Source: a virus
Reading direction: 5' to 3' (one strand)
Length of the DNA: 64,000 bases
IMG/VR virus record: IMGVR_UViG_3300025881_000010
Coordinates: 18,527 to 82,526 of that record
Under the pieces are notes generated by a model. The model worked only from the letters and a program-made list of their open reading frames with translations. It made no database searches and was not told the DNA's origin. This document shows positions 18,436 to 27,718 of the stretch, piece after piece (the stretch's first letter is position 1; each line of letters begins with the position of its first letter). The position numbers and the translations under genes were made by a program.

Positions 18436-20013
18436 TTATATTAAGGATTGTCCTGAATTTCCTTTAGCAAATATTTCTGAAACTTCTGCAGCAGTTAATT
18501 CTTTATTAAAAATTGGCATTTCATCTAATTGCCCGTTTAATTTAAAGTTAGCATCTGCCTGATAATTTCCTATCCATAATTCATTATTTGTATTTGCCAT
18601 TTTAACATAAGTACCGGTCATTATACTGGCAGAAGAAACTAAAGTTCCATTTATATATGTTTTCATACCTCCATTTCCTAATCCGTTATAAGTATGAACT
18701 ACATGAACCCAAGCACCAGAAATAATAGCGTTTGTAGTGATATTTTGAGTAATATTATCGTATGAACCGTTACTAAATAATCTCCAAGTTAAAACTCCAC
18801 CATTATAATAACCGAAATATTCATTATTGGAATAGCTTGAATTCAGCTTAGAGAAAATCATAAATTTAGTATCCGTAGTTTTTATCCAATATGAAATACT
18901 AAAAGGCTTATCGTTTGTGCCATCTATAAAACTCAAACTATCAGTATCGCCTAAATTTATAAAACTAGTTGAACCATTTAATACTGCTGCCTGTCCTACT
19001 AATCCGGCTGCATAAGTAATTGCTGTTGGCGTTCCATTATTCGCTCCGAAACTATCTAAAACATTCCCTTCCATTTTGTAGTAGGAAATAATACTACTTA
19101 CTGGATAAGGCTCACTAGCATTTGTTTTTTGCGATACTGTATTACTTGTAGATTTATTATAGTAAATATCTACTGGCTTCACTTCAAAAGTATAAGTGGT
19201 ATCAAGACTTAAACCTATACAATATCCACCTGATTGTATTTTTCCTTTATAAACTCCATTAGCATATACCTCATAAAACTCAATTGCATTTGTGCTTCCT
19301 GTGGGTGCGGTAAAATTAAGTTGAACGGCTGATCCGTAAACATTGCTTATACTTAGGTCTGTAATAGGATTTGGTAAAAGTTGATCGTAGGTATAAATAT
19401 CTCCAGTTACCCACTCGACTTCTAGCATATCGTTTGCAATTCCATGAGCTATTGTTGCATTTACACCCCCTGAATTACTTGTTTTATTAAAAATATTTGC
19501 ATAAATCTTTTGTTTTACATCGCCTAATCCAAACATTGTTGTATCTGCAACAGATGGGTCTCCGCCTATATTCGTTGCTAAAGGAAAGTATAAAATACGA
19601 GGTGCTAAATCAGTATAATTCGAATGATAAAATGAACTATTATTAATAGTTAAACAACCAGGGAAATAAAACATTGCTGTATTGTTACTAACATAAAATG
19701 ATGCCGGTAATAATTTACATTTTTTTGCTATATCTATCCAATAAGTTGGACTTGAAATTGTGTTTGCAGTATTTTTGAATGCATATGGTCTAAGGTTATA
19801 ATCCAAATCAATAAAGCATTCAATATTATCACCAACAATAGTAAAATTATAAATATTAGAGGGTGAAAAATCTGAACCGCTAGGATAATTTAAAAGTTTT
19901 GCAGCCAAGAGAGATGGTGTATTTATTATAGATGCAACCCCACCAATAAAAGTATTAGGCTGCAACGCCTGAATACTACTTTTCCCATATTCAAAATACT
20001 GTACTGGATTCAT
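18436..20013 (-). CDS. Tail adhesin with FN3 and LamG/concanavalin-like lectin domains (525 aa)
   Basis: Residues 1-210 are beta-rich with a BspA/LRR_5-like flavour (FYFPGCLTINNSSFY). Residues about 213-295 look like a fibronectin type III domain (PITDLSISNVYGSAVQLNF start, YTFEVKPVD later). Residues about 305-520 are a LamG_3/concanavalin A-like lectin domain, with YKMEGN, QAAVLNGSTSFINLGD, SISYWIK and QLDEMPIFNKELTAAEV as diagnostic segments. Such modular proteins bind surface glycans, so this is the best receptor-binding candidate. It follows the 996-aa fibre with a 1-nt gap. Domain calls are from pattern reading. Confidence 0.75.
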   Translation of the reverse strand: MNPVQYFEYGKSSIQALQPNTFIGGVASIINTPSLLAAKLLNYPSGSDFSPSNIYNFTIVGDNIECFIDLDYNLRPYAFKNTANTISSPTYWIDIAKKCKLLPASFYVSNNTAMFYFPGCLTINNSSFYHSNYTDLAPRILYFPLATNIGGDPSVADTTMFGLGDVKQKIYANIFNKTSNSGGVNATIAHGIANDMLEVEWVTGDIYTYDQLLPNPITDLSISNVYGSAVQLNFTAPTGSTNAIEFYEVYANGVYKGKIQSGGYCIGLSLDTTYTFEVKPVDIYYNKSTSNTVSQKTNASEPYPVSSIISYYKMEGNVLDSFGANNGTPTAITYAAGLVGQAAVLNGSTSFINLGDTDSLSFIDGTNDKPFSISYWIKTTDTKFMIFSKLNSSYSNNEYFGYYNGGVLTWRLFSNGSYDNITQNITTNAIISGAWVHVVHTYNGLGNGGMKTYINGTLVSSASIMTGTYVKMANTNNELWIGNYQADANFKLNGQLDEMPIFNKELTAAEVSEIFAKGNSGQSLI

Positions 20014-20014
20014 A

Positions 20015-23005
20015 TTATACGTCGTTTGAAATTCTTACGTTAATAACATTCCCTACTACACTTACAGCAGCGGTACTTCCTAAAGCTCCATCAAGCACTT
20101 TATTGGTTTGCCTTATCGTTTTCCCTGCGCTTGCAACAAATGTGATGTTCCCAGTTCCTTCTTTTTGGTAGGTAGCTATAAAATTATCTGTAGCTCCAAG
20201 GGTGATATTGATGGCATTCGTACTGTGCTTAATAACATTGTTTCTACCATTTTGAGAATAACCACCATCGCTTAAAGTTTCAGAAGTGATACTTACTTCA
20301 GTAGTAATGGTTGTCTGGCGAATGTCTGTGTAATTCTTTGCAGCAGTAATTGCTTCAGCTTTGGCGGTGGCGATTTCAGCAGTGGTTGCATAATCTGAAG
20401 ATTCTAAAGTACTAATTCTAGCTTCATAATCATTATCTAAATCAACACTTTCCTCTTCAGAATATTTGTAGTAGTCATCAATAGTTCCTAAAGTAGTGCC
20501 TAAATATTCATAGTTAGCACGTCCAGCTGTTACTGTTGGATCTGAGGAAGCATCATTTACTCTAAATTGATCTAAATCAAATTGAGTATTTTGATCAGCA
20601 ATCATATCAGAAATAGTAGCATACACTTTAGTAAGCCCAGAACCTCCAGAAGAACCTCCTAGTAAGCTTGAATCTAAAAAAGGACGTTTATCCCATCCTA
20701 ACTTCAAGGCGTTAAAAGACTGTCTAGAAACACCTGAATCACCTTTAAAACAATGTATTCTGTCTGTCTGATCTACAAAATAATATTTATCAAATAGATC
20801 TGTATAAACAAATCTATTTCTAAAAAAGTCTTTGGCATAAATAGTTTGTGGGTCCTGAAGAATGAATAACGCTTGATCTTTATTCCATTCAAAAACTTCA
20901 TAAGAAAAATCTTCTTTAGGCCAGAATATATATTTTGTAAGTCCTGTAAAATTAATATTACTGAACTTTGCATCTTGCTGTGATCTTGCAGCAAACCCAA
21001 CTTGTCCAAAATTTTTGAATGGTTCTAATTCTGGAAAATCAACAATCATAGCATCAATATCTACAATTATTTCTGTAGCTTCATCTATAACTGTACTTCC
21101 AAATTGAGAGGTTTTAAATGTAAAAACATTTCCTGTTCTATTGATAGAACCTTTTGAAGGACCGTTTGTAGTCCAACCTCCATTAGCTCCATTAGGATAT
21201 GGAGCTAAATCAGTTCCTTCAACTATTACTTTTTGATTTGTTTGAGCAAAATTATAATATATTCTATAAGTCCAATCTCCTTGACCTGAATTTTCAATCA
21301 TACATCTAATTAAAGATAAAGTATATTCATATCCTGTTTCTGGATCTTTATAAAACGCAGCGATTAAAGCAATAAAATCATCATCATCATTACTTGAAGA
21401 CATTATAGCTTCAAAATCATAATTTCCAAAAGGTCTTGGTGAAATATAACCTGTATAGCAATGATAATTTCTATTAAGACTGATAGAATCATCTGCAGCA
21501 TTATAATTCCAAGCTGTTTTATTATAAAATTCTTCAGCAGTTAAACTTACTCCAGGTCCATCATTAGGGTTTAACGCTGGAAAGTTTGGTGGTGATTTAG
21601 CACCTGTTCCTCCATTAGCTCCATGTTCACCATTATAATGAGAAAACATTTCCCAAGTATCAAAGACTTTTTCTAAAGTAAATCCTTCAGCTGTAGCTAT
21701 GTCAAATTCTTCTTGACTTTGAACTATAATATTTTCTAATAATAACCAATCTGGAATTACCTTATTAGTTCCTTCTTCAGATATAAAATAGATTTGATCT
21801 TTTAATCCTTTAGGCAAACCAAAAGGACTAGGAATTACAGGTAGTTGATCTAAATCATAATAGTTGTTTGTTTGTCCAGCAAGACCTACAGTAAATAATT
21901 GATTACCTCCTTGACTAATTGTTATAGCTCCTGTTTCTGGATCTACAGAAACAGATGCTACATATTTAGAAAGATTTATTTCATGTGGAGTTCCATCAGT
22001 TTCATAAACTACCCATACATCTGCATCATCTGGATCAGGTTCTATTTTATCAATATTAATATCTAATACTGCAGCAGGAATTAATGGGGTAAAATCAAAT
22101 TCTCTATAATATTCTACTCCAGTTTCATTTCTGTAAAACCAACGTACTTTTTTTGTGCCGGCAACATGTTCAATTTTAGTTAGATCTGTAATTGTTTCAA
22201 AAAACTTTTTCAAGTTTATTTGACCAATTTCATTTCTATTAGCTCTATTATTTAAATCTGTAACTGTAATGCTTGTTGAATCACCTCTTTGATCTTCATA
22301 AGATTGTTGGAATTCTTGACCGTTAACAAGTCTTAGTGTTAATGTTATGATTCTTTTACCATTAACATCTACAGATGGAGATACGTCAAAATAATTAAGA
22401 GGATTATCTATAGGGGTACCATCTCCACCATTAGGCTGTAAAACAAAATTCTTTTTGACGTTTACATTTTCCCACGGAATAGGACAAAATATTTGTGTTG
22501 CTGTTTCTAATTGAGATACAGTAGATCTCACAGAAAACTTGAATTCTAAATCAGAATTACGAATACCAATTCCTTGAATGGTAATCATATCTGCAGTGTT
22601 ATTAGGATCAACAAATACAAGCAAACCATTATAGTTTGCTATCATTTTATATCCTAAATCATTTTGAGTTTGAATTATTGTATCTAATTCATTTTCAAAA
22701 CGATAAAGAACTCCATTATGAATAACATAATTTGAAGGAACTCTAAATTCTAAATTCTGAGCATTTACAGAAAAAAATGTATCATTAATTTGTAATGGAT
22801 TTTCATTTAAATAAAGAAAATTATTTTCTATTGGTAAACTTTTTATAGTTACCAATCCCGGATTCCCATTTAATAGATCTTGCCAATTTTTAGAAAATGA
22901 ATTTTGATCAAAAACATTAATAGGATATTTTATCAATAAAGAATTCTTCTCTACTGAAGGTTTATATTTTGATTCTCCGGATTGATGAAATCTTGCTAAT
23001 GCCAT
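20015..23005 (-). CDS. Long tail fibre protein (996 aa)
   Basis: A long beta-rich protein with repeated Gly/Asn/Asp turn motifs. About residues 500-690 contain a compact domain rich in Trp, Tyr and Gly that could be a lectin or glucanase-like fold. Near residue 865 a short helical coiled coil (TAEIATAKAEAITAAKNYTD) leads into a C-terminal head of about 100 residues, typical of trimeric fibre tips. It lies between two small beta proteins and the adhesin, forming the host-recognition module. No catalytic triad is obvious. Confidence 0.75.
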   Translation of the reverse strand: MALARFHQSGESKYKPSVEKNSLLIKYPINVFDQNSFSKNWQDLLNGNPGLVTIKSLPIENNFLYLNENPLQINDTFFSVNAQNLEFRVPSNYVIHNGVLYRFENELDTIIQTQNDLGYKMIANYNGLLVFVDPNNTADMITIQGIGIRNSDLEFKFSVRSTVSQLETATQIFCPIPWENVNVKKNFVLQPNGGDGTPIDNPLNYFDVSPSVDVNGKRIITLTLRLVNGQEFQQSYEDQRGDSTSITVTDLNNRANRNEIGQINLKKFFETITDLTKIEHVAGTKKVRWFYRNETGVEYYREFDFTPLIPAAVLDINIDKIEPDPDDADVWVVYETDGTPHEINLSKYVASVSVDPETGAITISQGGNQLFTVGLAGQTNNYYDLDQLPVIPSPFGLPKGLKDQIYFISEEGTNKVIPDWLLLENIIVQSQEEFDIATAEGFTLEKVFDTWEMFSHYNGEHGANGGTGAKSPPNFPALNPNDGPGVSLTAEEFYNKTAWNYNAADDSISLNRNYHCYTGYISPRPFGNYDFEAIMSSSNDDDDFIALIAAFYKDPETGYEYTLSLIRCMIENSGQGDWTYRIYYNFAQTNQKVIVEGTDLAPYPNGANGGWTTNGPSKGSINRTGNVFTFKTSQFGSTVIDEATEIIVDIDAMIVDFPELEPFKNFGQVGFAARSQQDAKFSNINFTGLTKYIFWPKEDFSYEVFEWNKDQALFILQDPQTIYAKDFFRNRFVYTDLFDKYYFVDQTDRIHCFKGDSGVSRQSFNALKLGWDKRPFLDSSLLGGSSGGSGLTKVYATISDMIADQNTQFDLDQFRVNDASSDPTVTAGRANYEYLGTTLGTIDDYYKYSEEESVDLDNDYEARISTLESSDYATTAEIATAKAEAITAAKNYTDIRQTTITTEVSITSETLSDGGYSQNGRNNVIKHSTNAINITLGATDNFIATYQKEGTGNITFVASAGKTIRQTNKVLDGALGSTAAVSVVGNVINVRISNDV

Positions 23006-23006
23006 A

Positions 23007-23483
23007 TTAATTTACCCATTGTCCGTTTACAGCATCTCTAATTGAAAAATCAAATACATCTATTTCTGAAGAACCAGGAACACCGTAATGAGAGAAATCA
23101 AAATTAGGATCTAATAACTGTAAGCGAGTGATTATTGTATCTTTTGTAATTGGTTGATTATTTATTAAAAAGTAACCTATGTTGGTTTTATAAGGATCTA
23201 AGTCTTTTAATAATACAGCATCCAATAAGTCATTTTCTTTATCGTTATATGGAGGTGCAGCTATAGATGTGAAATAATCTAAAGTGATTCTTGTCTTTAC
23301 TCCTGAAGGAATATAAACATCAATATTTCCTATTGTAGGTGCTTCGTTACTTTCCGGATCTGGACCATTACCATTATCATTCGTGAAATCTAAAACAAGT
23401 ACTCTGTTTAGATACCCTTTAGAATATGATATTCCATTGTGGAATGCTCCACCTATTTTTATTTTATTTAAATAGCCAGCCAT
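23007..23483 (-). CDS. Small beta-rich tail/fibre-associated protein (158 aa)
   Basis: The sequence begins AGYLNKIKIGGAFHNGISYSK, a pattern common at the start of Bacteroidota phage tail accessory proteins, followed by an Asp/Gly/Pro-rich linker and a beta-rich C-terminal domain. It ends 2 nt before the long fibre gene and overlaps the preceding 158-aa gene by 16 nt. A fibre adaptor is likely by position; the family is not recognised. Confidence 0.6.
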   Translation of the reverse strand: MAGYLNKIKIGGAFHNGISYSKGYLNRVLVLDFTNDNGNGPDPESNEAPTIGNIDVYIPSGVKTRITLDYFTSIAAPPYNDKENDLLDAVLLKDLDPYKTNIGYFLINNQPITKDTIITRLQLLDPNFDFSHYGVPGSSEIDVFDFSIRDAVNGQWVN

Positions 23484-23944
23484 TCCGGTTGTATTGCTTC
23501 TGGAGTTAAATAAAGAATTTTAGGATCATCTTCATCTGCATTGATCAAATCAATATATTCTTGTTCACTTGCAAGAAATTTGATTTCACTTAAATCAGCG
23601 CTTTCAATCATATTGACAATATCTTGTGTTGTCAATTTATCTTCTTGAAAGAAGTTAAAAGTTCTACCTGAATAATCTATACCTATCGCTTGGCTTCCGG
23701 CAGGATAAGTAAAATGAGTTGCAAGAAGACCAGGGCCATCATCGATTTTTACTTCTCTCCACTGATAACGTGTTTTATTTTCGTTCACATAAGCAAGCAT
23801 ACCTTCGTAATACTTGAATGCATTATTATTTCCGGCTCCTAAATTTTTAATATCAGTAAGCGTTAAAAAAAAGGTTTTTCCATCCAATGGTATTTGACCA
23901 TTAGAAATAAGCGCGGTAAGAATATTGGAGGCAGTTCCTATCAT
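23468..23944 (-). CDS. Small tail/connector protein of unknown family (158 aa)
   Basis: Mixed alpha/beta with a conserved-looking aromatic core (YEGMLAYVNENKTRYQWREV). Its ATG overlaps the stop of the ring-protein gene by 4 nt and its end overlaps the next gene, so translation is coupled through this connector to fibre boundary. No known motif is visible. Confidence 0.6.
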   Translation of the reverse strand: MIGTASNILTALISNGQIPLDGKTFFLTLTDIKNLGAGNNNAFKYYEGMLAYVNENKTRYQWREVKIDDGPGLLATHFTYPAGSQAIGIDYSGRTFNFFQEDKLTTQDIVNMIESADLSEIKFLASEQEYIDLINADEDDPKILYLTPEAIQPEWLAI

Positions 23945-24960
23945 AATTTAATGAATTTGTAGAATACGTTTGAAGTAGTGTAATATTCCTTAGAGATAAA
24001 AATCTCAAAAGTTCCATCATAAATTCTATTGAAAGCAGTTTCATTTACAATGTTCCCAATAATATCAGTTATTTGAAATTGGTTATCTGTATTGGTTTTT
24101 ATAGCAAAACCAATACGGCCAGTAGTTTGATACATTACAAATTTACCAGCTTCTAAATCTGATTGTAAATGAAGCTCAGCATTTAAATCTAAATAAGCTT
24201 GATCAATTAAATTGCTTTGATTGATATCGTCAGTTAGATTTTGAAATTGAAATGAATAAATTGGTATTTGTTCTCCTTCCACGGTTCCAGTATTTGATGA
24301 ATATTCAGTTTCTTTTACATTGCAAAAACATCTATTGATGTGAGAATACAATAGCGCTTCCATAGTACTATACTTCCAAGTATTGGCTATTCTTTCCCAT
24401 TCTTCAGGAGTGCTTGGCATAACATCATCTCCTATAGCTTCAGCAAGTCTATTTTCATATTCTATTTCCATATCAAGATATACTTGCTTACCGATTTCTC
24501 GATTATAATATCTTGGACGATTTATAAAATAAGTTACTCCAGCAGTGATCGCTTCAGCATGATTTTCAGGAATAACAGGATTACCATTTCCATCTAATAG
24601 CAAAGCATAATAAATAAGATTGAATTCATCTCTGGAGAAACCTTCACAGAAGAAAAGGTAATTACCTTGAATGATATAATCATCCGGACACATTCCCTGA
24701 GTACACATTCCAACGGCTTCTAGTGAAACTACATCTGCAGGAATTTTAACTTTAAAACGTTTTCCATCAGTAACGATACCACCGTTAAGCTTGCTGAATT
24801 TTATTTTTTTGAGAATTACTGAAGCTCCATAACCAAGATCTTTTTCGATTCTTGATATATGCCGTAGAATAGCCGGCTTCATTGAATTGATATTATCAAT
24901 TCCGTTATCATCTTGAATTTGTTGCAAAATGGTTTCGAATGGAACTAAATTGGAGTACAT
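23941..24960 (-). CDS. Head-tail ring/adaptor protein (T7 gp11 / P22 gp4-like role), 339 aa
   Basis: The N-terminal 190 residues are helical with the pattern of podovirus adaptor/tail tubular A proteins: an initial helix, a short beta hairpin around DGKRFKVKIPADVVSLE, a Cys-containing loop, then AEAITAGVTYFINRPRYYN and a final helix with EWERIANTW. The C-terminal 130 residues are a separate beta domain. It sits between the presumed connector genes and the fibre genes as expected. Assignment is by pattern and synteny with crAss-like phages. Confidence 0.65.
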   Translation of the reverse strand: MYSNLVPFETILQQIQDDNGIDNINSMKPAILRHISRIEKDLGYGASVILKKIKFSKLNGGIVTDGKRFKVKIPADVVSLEAVGMCTQGMCPDDYIIQGNYLFFCEGFSRDEFNLIYYALLLDGNGNPVIPENHAEAITAGVTYFINRPRYYNREIGKQVYLDMEIEYENRLAEAIGDDVMPSTPEEWERIANTWKYSTMEALLYSHINRCFCNVKETEYSSNTGTVEGEQIPIYSFQFQNLTDDINQSNLIDQAYLDLNAELHLQSDLEAGKFVMYQTTGRIGFAIKTNTDNQFQITDIIGNIVNETAFNRIYDGTFEIFISKEYYTTSNVFYKFIKL

Positions 24961-25487
24961 ATATATAACGTTTTATTAAGTTTGCCCCTCTTAAATTCCG
25001 AGCTAAATATAGGCAATAAATCTTTGTTAAAATTATCTTTATATAAATTTTCGATCTCTGGTAGTCGATTGCTTGAGCCTGTAAGCTTTTTTATCTTGAC
25101 CATATAGAACATTTTTTGACTAGCTCTCATGTACCAATATAAACCTATAGCACCATCACTTCTACTGAATTTCTTTTCAGCTTTTCCTTTGGCCATTTTT
25201 CGAGCCCATTTTTTATAAATTACTTTCTTTAAAAATCCACCAAGAAAAAAATATATTGGAGATTCATTCATATAGAAATCATAGAAGTAAACTTTAAAAT
25301 ATTCTAATATGATTTTTTTATATAATGAAAGTGGTACCGGTTGAGGTTTCTTTTTTCTAGTCTTTTCACCAAGACAAAAAAGAGAAGGCGGGTACCTTCT
25401 CTTTTCAAGTTGAAACATGTCAAAAAAATATTTTACACTAAGTACTTCAATTTTAGATTTCTCTTTTTTCTTGATCATCTTTAGCAT
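24945..25487 (-). CDS. Basic connector-region protein (180 aa)
   Basis: Very basic and aromatic: many Lys, Arg, Tyr and Phe, no signal peptide. It overlaps the preceding ring-like gene by 35 nt and the following ring gene by 16 nt, so it is firmly embedded in the head-tail connector operon. A nucleic-acid or portal-bound function would fit the charge. The family is not recognised. An alternative ATG lies 9 nt downstream. Confidence 0.6.
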   Translation of the reverse strand: MLKMIKKKEKSKIEVLSVKYFFDMFQLEKRRYPPSLFCLGEKTRKKKPQPVPLSLYKKIILEYFKVYFYDFYMNESPIYFFLGGFLKKVIYKKWARKMAKGKAEKKFSRSDGAIGLYWYMRASQKMFYMVKIKKLTGSSNRLPEIENLYKDNFNKDLLPIFSSEFKRGKLNKTLYICTPI

Positions 25488-26160
25488 CGTTTTTCATATC
25501 TCCAACATCATCAGTTCTTGCTCTTAAAAATATGTTGAACTCACGAGCATTTACAGAATTAATTAGATCTTCGGTTAATTCATCAGGAAATGGATAAGGA
25601 GATTTTCTAAAGTTATATCCAGCTTCATCATCAGGATTTACAAGTACAGCTTTTACATTTACTGAAACTTGTTTTTGAGTGAATGACTTGGCTAATTTTC
25701 TAACTATGATATTCAATTCTGATTGAGAATCATCATTGAAATCATTAGGCTGAATTAGTCCAGGATATAATTCTAATTTATTATTTACATACTGCAGCAT
25801 AGGTTGATATTTATTAAATCTATGCTTCTGATTGTTTCTAAATTCTCCGGGGGGAACTATCGCAATTGGATAGGTATCTATATCAGCTATTAACCCGAAG
25901 TAATTTTCAAAACGGATAGTCTTGGGGAGCGCCGGTGATAAGTAAACTTCGGATTGTAAGCTGAATGGAATAGGACCTAAGTCTTGATAGACTTCGATAG
26001 GCATGTTCTTACCATTCTTGTAATTTCTGGCAAGATGCTTACCTCTATGAATTCTAAGAAATGCGCGTAGCAATCTCTCATTTATAGGATCATCTTGGTT
26101 GTACTGACCACCTCTGACAATCTCATGAATTCCGTATATGATTTCTAATTCTGTTTTCAT
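25453..26160 (-). CDS. Head-tail connector/ring protein candidate (235 aa)
   Basis: An initial helix (ELEIIYGIHEIVRGG) followed by DPINERLLRAFLRIHRGKHL resembles the helical start of head completion proteins. A beta-rich middle and a C-terminal charged tail follow. It begins at the base where the 214-aa gene ends and overlaps the next gene by 35 nt. Position between the capsid gene and adaptor gene supports a ring protein under the portal; the specific ring is unknown. Confidence 0.6.
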   Translation of the reverse strand: MKTELEIIYGIHEIVRGGQYNQDDPINERLLRAFLRIHRGKHLARNYKNGKNMPIEVYQDLGPIPFSLQSEVYLSPALPKTIRFENYFGLIADIDTYPIAIVPPGEFRNNQKHRFNKYQPMLQYVNNKLELYPGLIQPNDFNDDSQSELNIIVRKLAKSFTQKQVSVNVKAVLVNPDDEAGYNFRKSPYPFPDELTEDLINSVNAREFNIFLRARTDDVGDMKNDAKDDQEKREI

Positions 26161-26804
26161 TATTTAAATACTTTAGCGAAAGATTCTTCTAAACTATTAT
26201 TTACTTGCACTCTTTCATCTCCAGTACTTTTAAATACATGAGTACAGACTTTTAGAATAATTTCTTCAATACTATCATCAGGCAAATCAACAATTCTATT
26301 GTCTTTTTTTCCTGTAGTAGCAAAGCTTGGTTTTTTACAGTAAACCAACTTTAAATATTCTGGAACATAGATTCCAGATCTAATACCAAATAAATTTGCT
26401 TCTTGAACAATTTCAGGATAATCCTTTGTAGCTTCTCTATAAGGATTGTTTCTATCCATGTTAGAGCGTGCGTGTTGCTTTAAATCTGCACGGATGCACT
26501 TAGAGCCATCTTTGTAAATAACGTCATAAGCGACAAGCCTATGGTAATTTACAGGAAGAGGTGTGATAAACCTTTCGGTATCATTTTCATCTCTAATGGC
26601 AATAACTTTTTTATTCTTAATTAGTGGCCGAATTGCTTCGACCACTTCTTGAGTTTTTTCTATGACTTTAAGCTGACTATTTACAAAGTCGTAAGTTGAG
26701 GTTTCAAAATACATAAGTAGCACCTTCATAACAAAGTAATCAGATCCTATTTTATCACAAAAGACTTTCATCTTTTCGTCAATTCCGGCTAGTGAATAGT
26801 CCAT
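26160..26804 (-). CDS. Head-tail connector/ring protein candidate (214 aa)
   Basis: Mixed alpha/beta with a hydrophobic first helix (MKVLLMYFETSTYDFV) and a beta-rich C-terminal part, ending in a helix. No Cys cluster, signal peptide or enzyme motif is visible. It abuts the 235-aa gene (shared base), so they are probably translated together. The leader contains CTCCC 9 nt before the ATG. Confidence 0.55.
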   Translation of the reverse strand: MDYSLAGIDEKMKVFCDKIGSDYFVMKVLLMYFETSTYDFVNSQLKVIEKTQEVVEAIRPLIKNKKVIAIRDENDTERFITPLPVNYHRLVAYDVIYKDGSKCIRADLKQHARSNMDRNNPYREATKDYPEIVQEANLFGIRSGIYVPEYLKLVYCKKPSFATTGKKDNRIVDLPDDSIEEIILKVCTHVFKSTGDERVQVNNSLEESFAKVFK

Positions 26805-26817
26805 ACTTAAAGGGAGA

Positions 26818-27660
26818 TTATTTTCTTAGTTCAGTGTATAATTCTTCAACTAATTGCTGATAGAAATCAGGATTCTTTTCAAAGTAGTCAACTACTCTTT
26901 CTTTAGAAATACCAATGTTTCTACCTCTATACTTGAATACAGCTCCATCAATATCTATGATGTTGATACGTACCATTTCTGTAATTTCGAAATTGTACTG
27001 AGCTTCTTTCATGTTGTCAAGAATTCTATTCACGTTTTCAGCATTCTTATAAGAACTACGTACATACTTCTTCAGAATACTTTTAAGTTTTAATAATTCT
27101 TTCCCAGGATCATTCATCAACTTCTCTTCACGATATTGCAATCCAAGAGCATTTAAAATGTATCTGGTTCTATCTAATCCTAAAGTTTTACCTTTTTCAG
27201 AAGAGATGTAACCTACAAGTTGATCAATATAATTTTCTTGTTCGATATCTTCAACATCTTGATGGTCAAGATTTTTTAGCGTATAAAGCGGATTGCTTCT
27301 TTTCTTGCTATATCTTTTGTCGTCCAAGTGGACTTGCTCATTGTTGATACCTATTTCCGGATGCTTGATTAAGTGATCAAGGTCCAATAGATCTTGTCTA
27401 TTTTCTGAAGGCTTGTAATTCTTAATTACTTTGTCAATCCAAACACCGTGTTTATGTCCACCTTGAGCATTCTCAGGATAAACATCTTTACCGGAAGTTG
27501 GATCCTTATAGCTACCGATCATACGGCCACTAAATCCTTCAATTCCTAACTTGTTAGTTAGCTTAACTCTTAATTGCCAAGTACCTCGCATAATTCCTTC
27601 GCGAAGCATCTGGTCTCTTTTCTTCAATTTTTCAATTTTGTCTTCGTGTAATGTTTCCAT
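26818..27660 (-). CDS. Conserved-looking head-region protein downstream of the capsid gene (280 aa)
   Basis: The N-terminal third is basic with a Gly-containing, His-rich segment (AQGGHKHGVWIDKVI); the rest is charged and helical. It follows the capsid gene across a strong terminator, so it is expected at a lower level than the capsid protein. It could be a head completion or capsid accessory protein. The family is not recognised. Confidence 0.6.
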   Translation of the reverse strand: METLHEDKIEKLKKRDQMLREGIMRGTWQLRVKLTNKLGIEGFSGRMIGSYKDPTSGKDVYPENAQGGHKHGVWIDKVIKNYKPSENRQDLLDLDHLIKHPEIGINNEQVHLDDKRYSKKRSNPLYTLKNLDHQDVEDIEQENYIDQLVGYISSEKGKTLGLDRTRYILNALGLQYREEKLMNDPGKELLKLKSILKKYVRSSYKNAENVNRILDNMKEAQYNFEITEMVRINIIDIDGAVFKYRGRNIGISKERVVDYFEKNPDFYQQLVEELYTELRK

Positions 27661-27670
27661 GGTTATAATA

Positions 27671-27702
27671 ATAAAAAGCTACCTCCAGTGCGGAGGTAGC
27701 TT
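27671..27702 (-). terminator. Strong terminator between capsid gene and connector genes
   Basis: AAGCTACCTCC (27676-27686) and GGAGGTAGCTT (27692-27702) form a perfect 11-bp stem with a 5-nt loop, followed on the minus strand by TTTTATTATT. It lies between the capsid stop and the ATG at 27660. Partial termination would set capsid mRNA above connector mRNA, a common solution in phages. Confidence 0.8.
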
Positions 27703-27718
27703 GATTAATAAAAACTAT

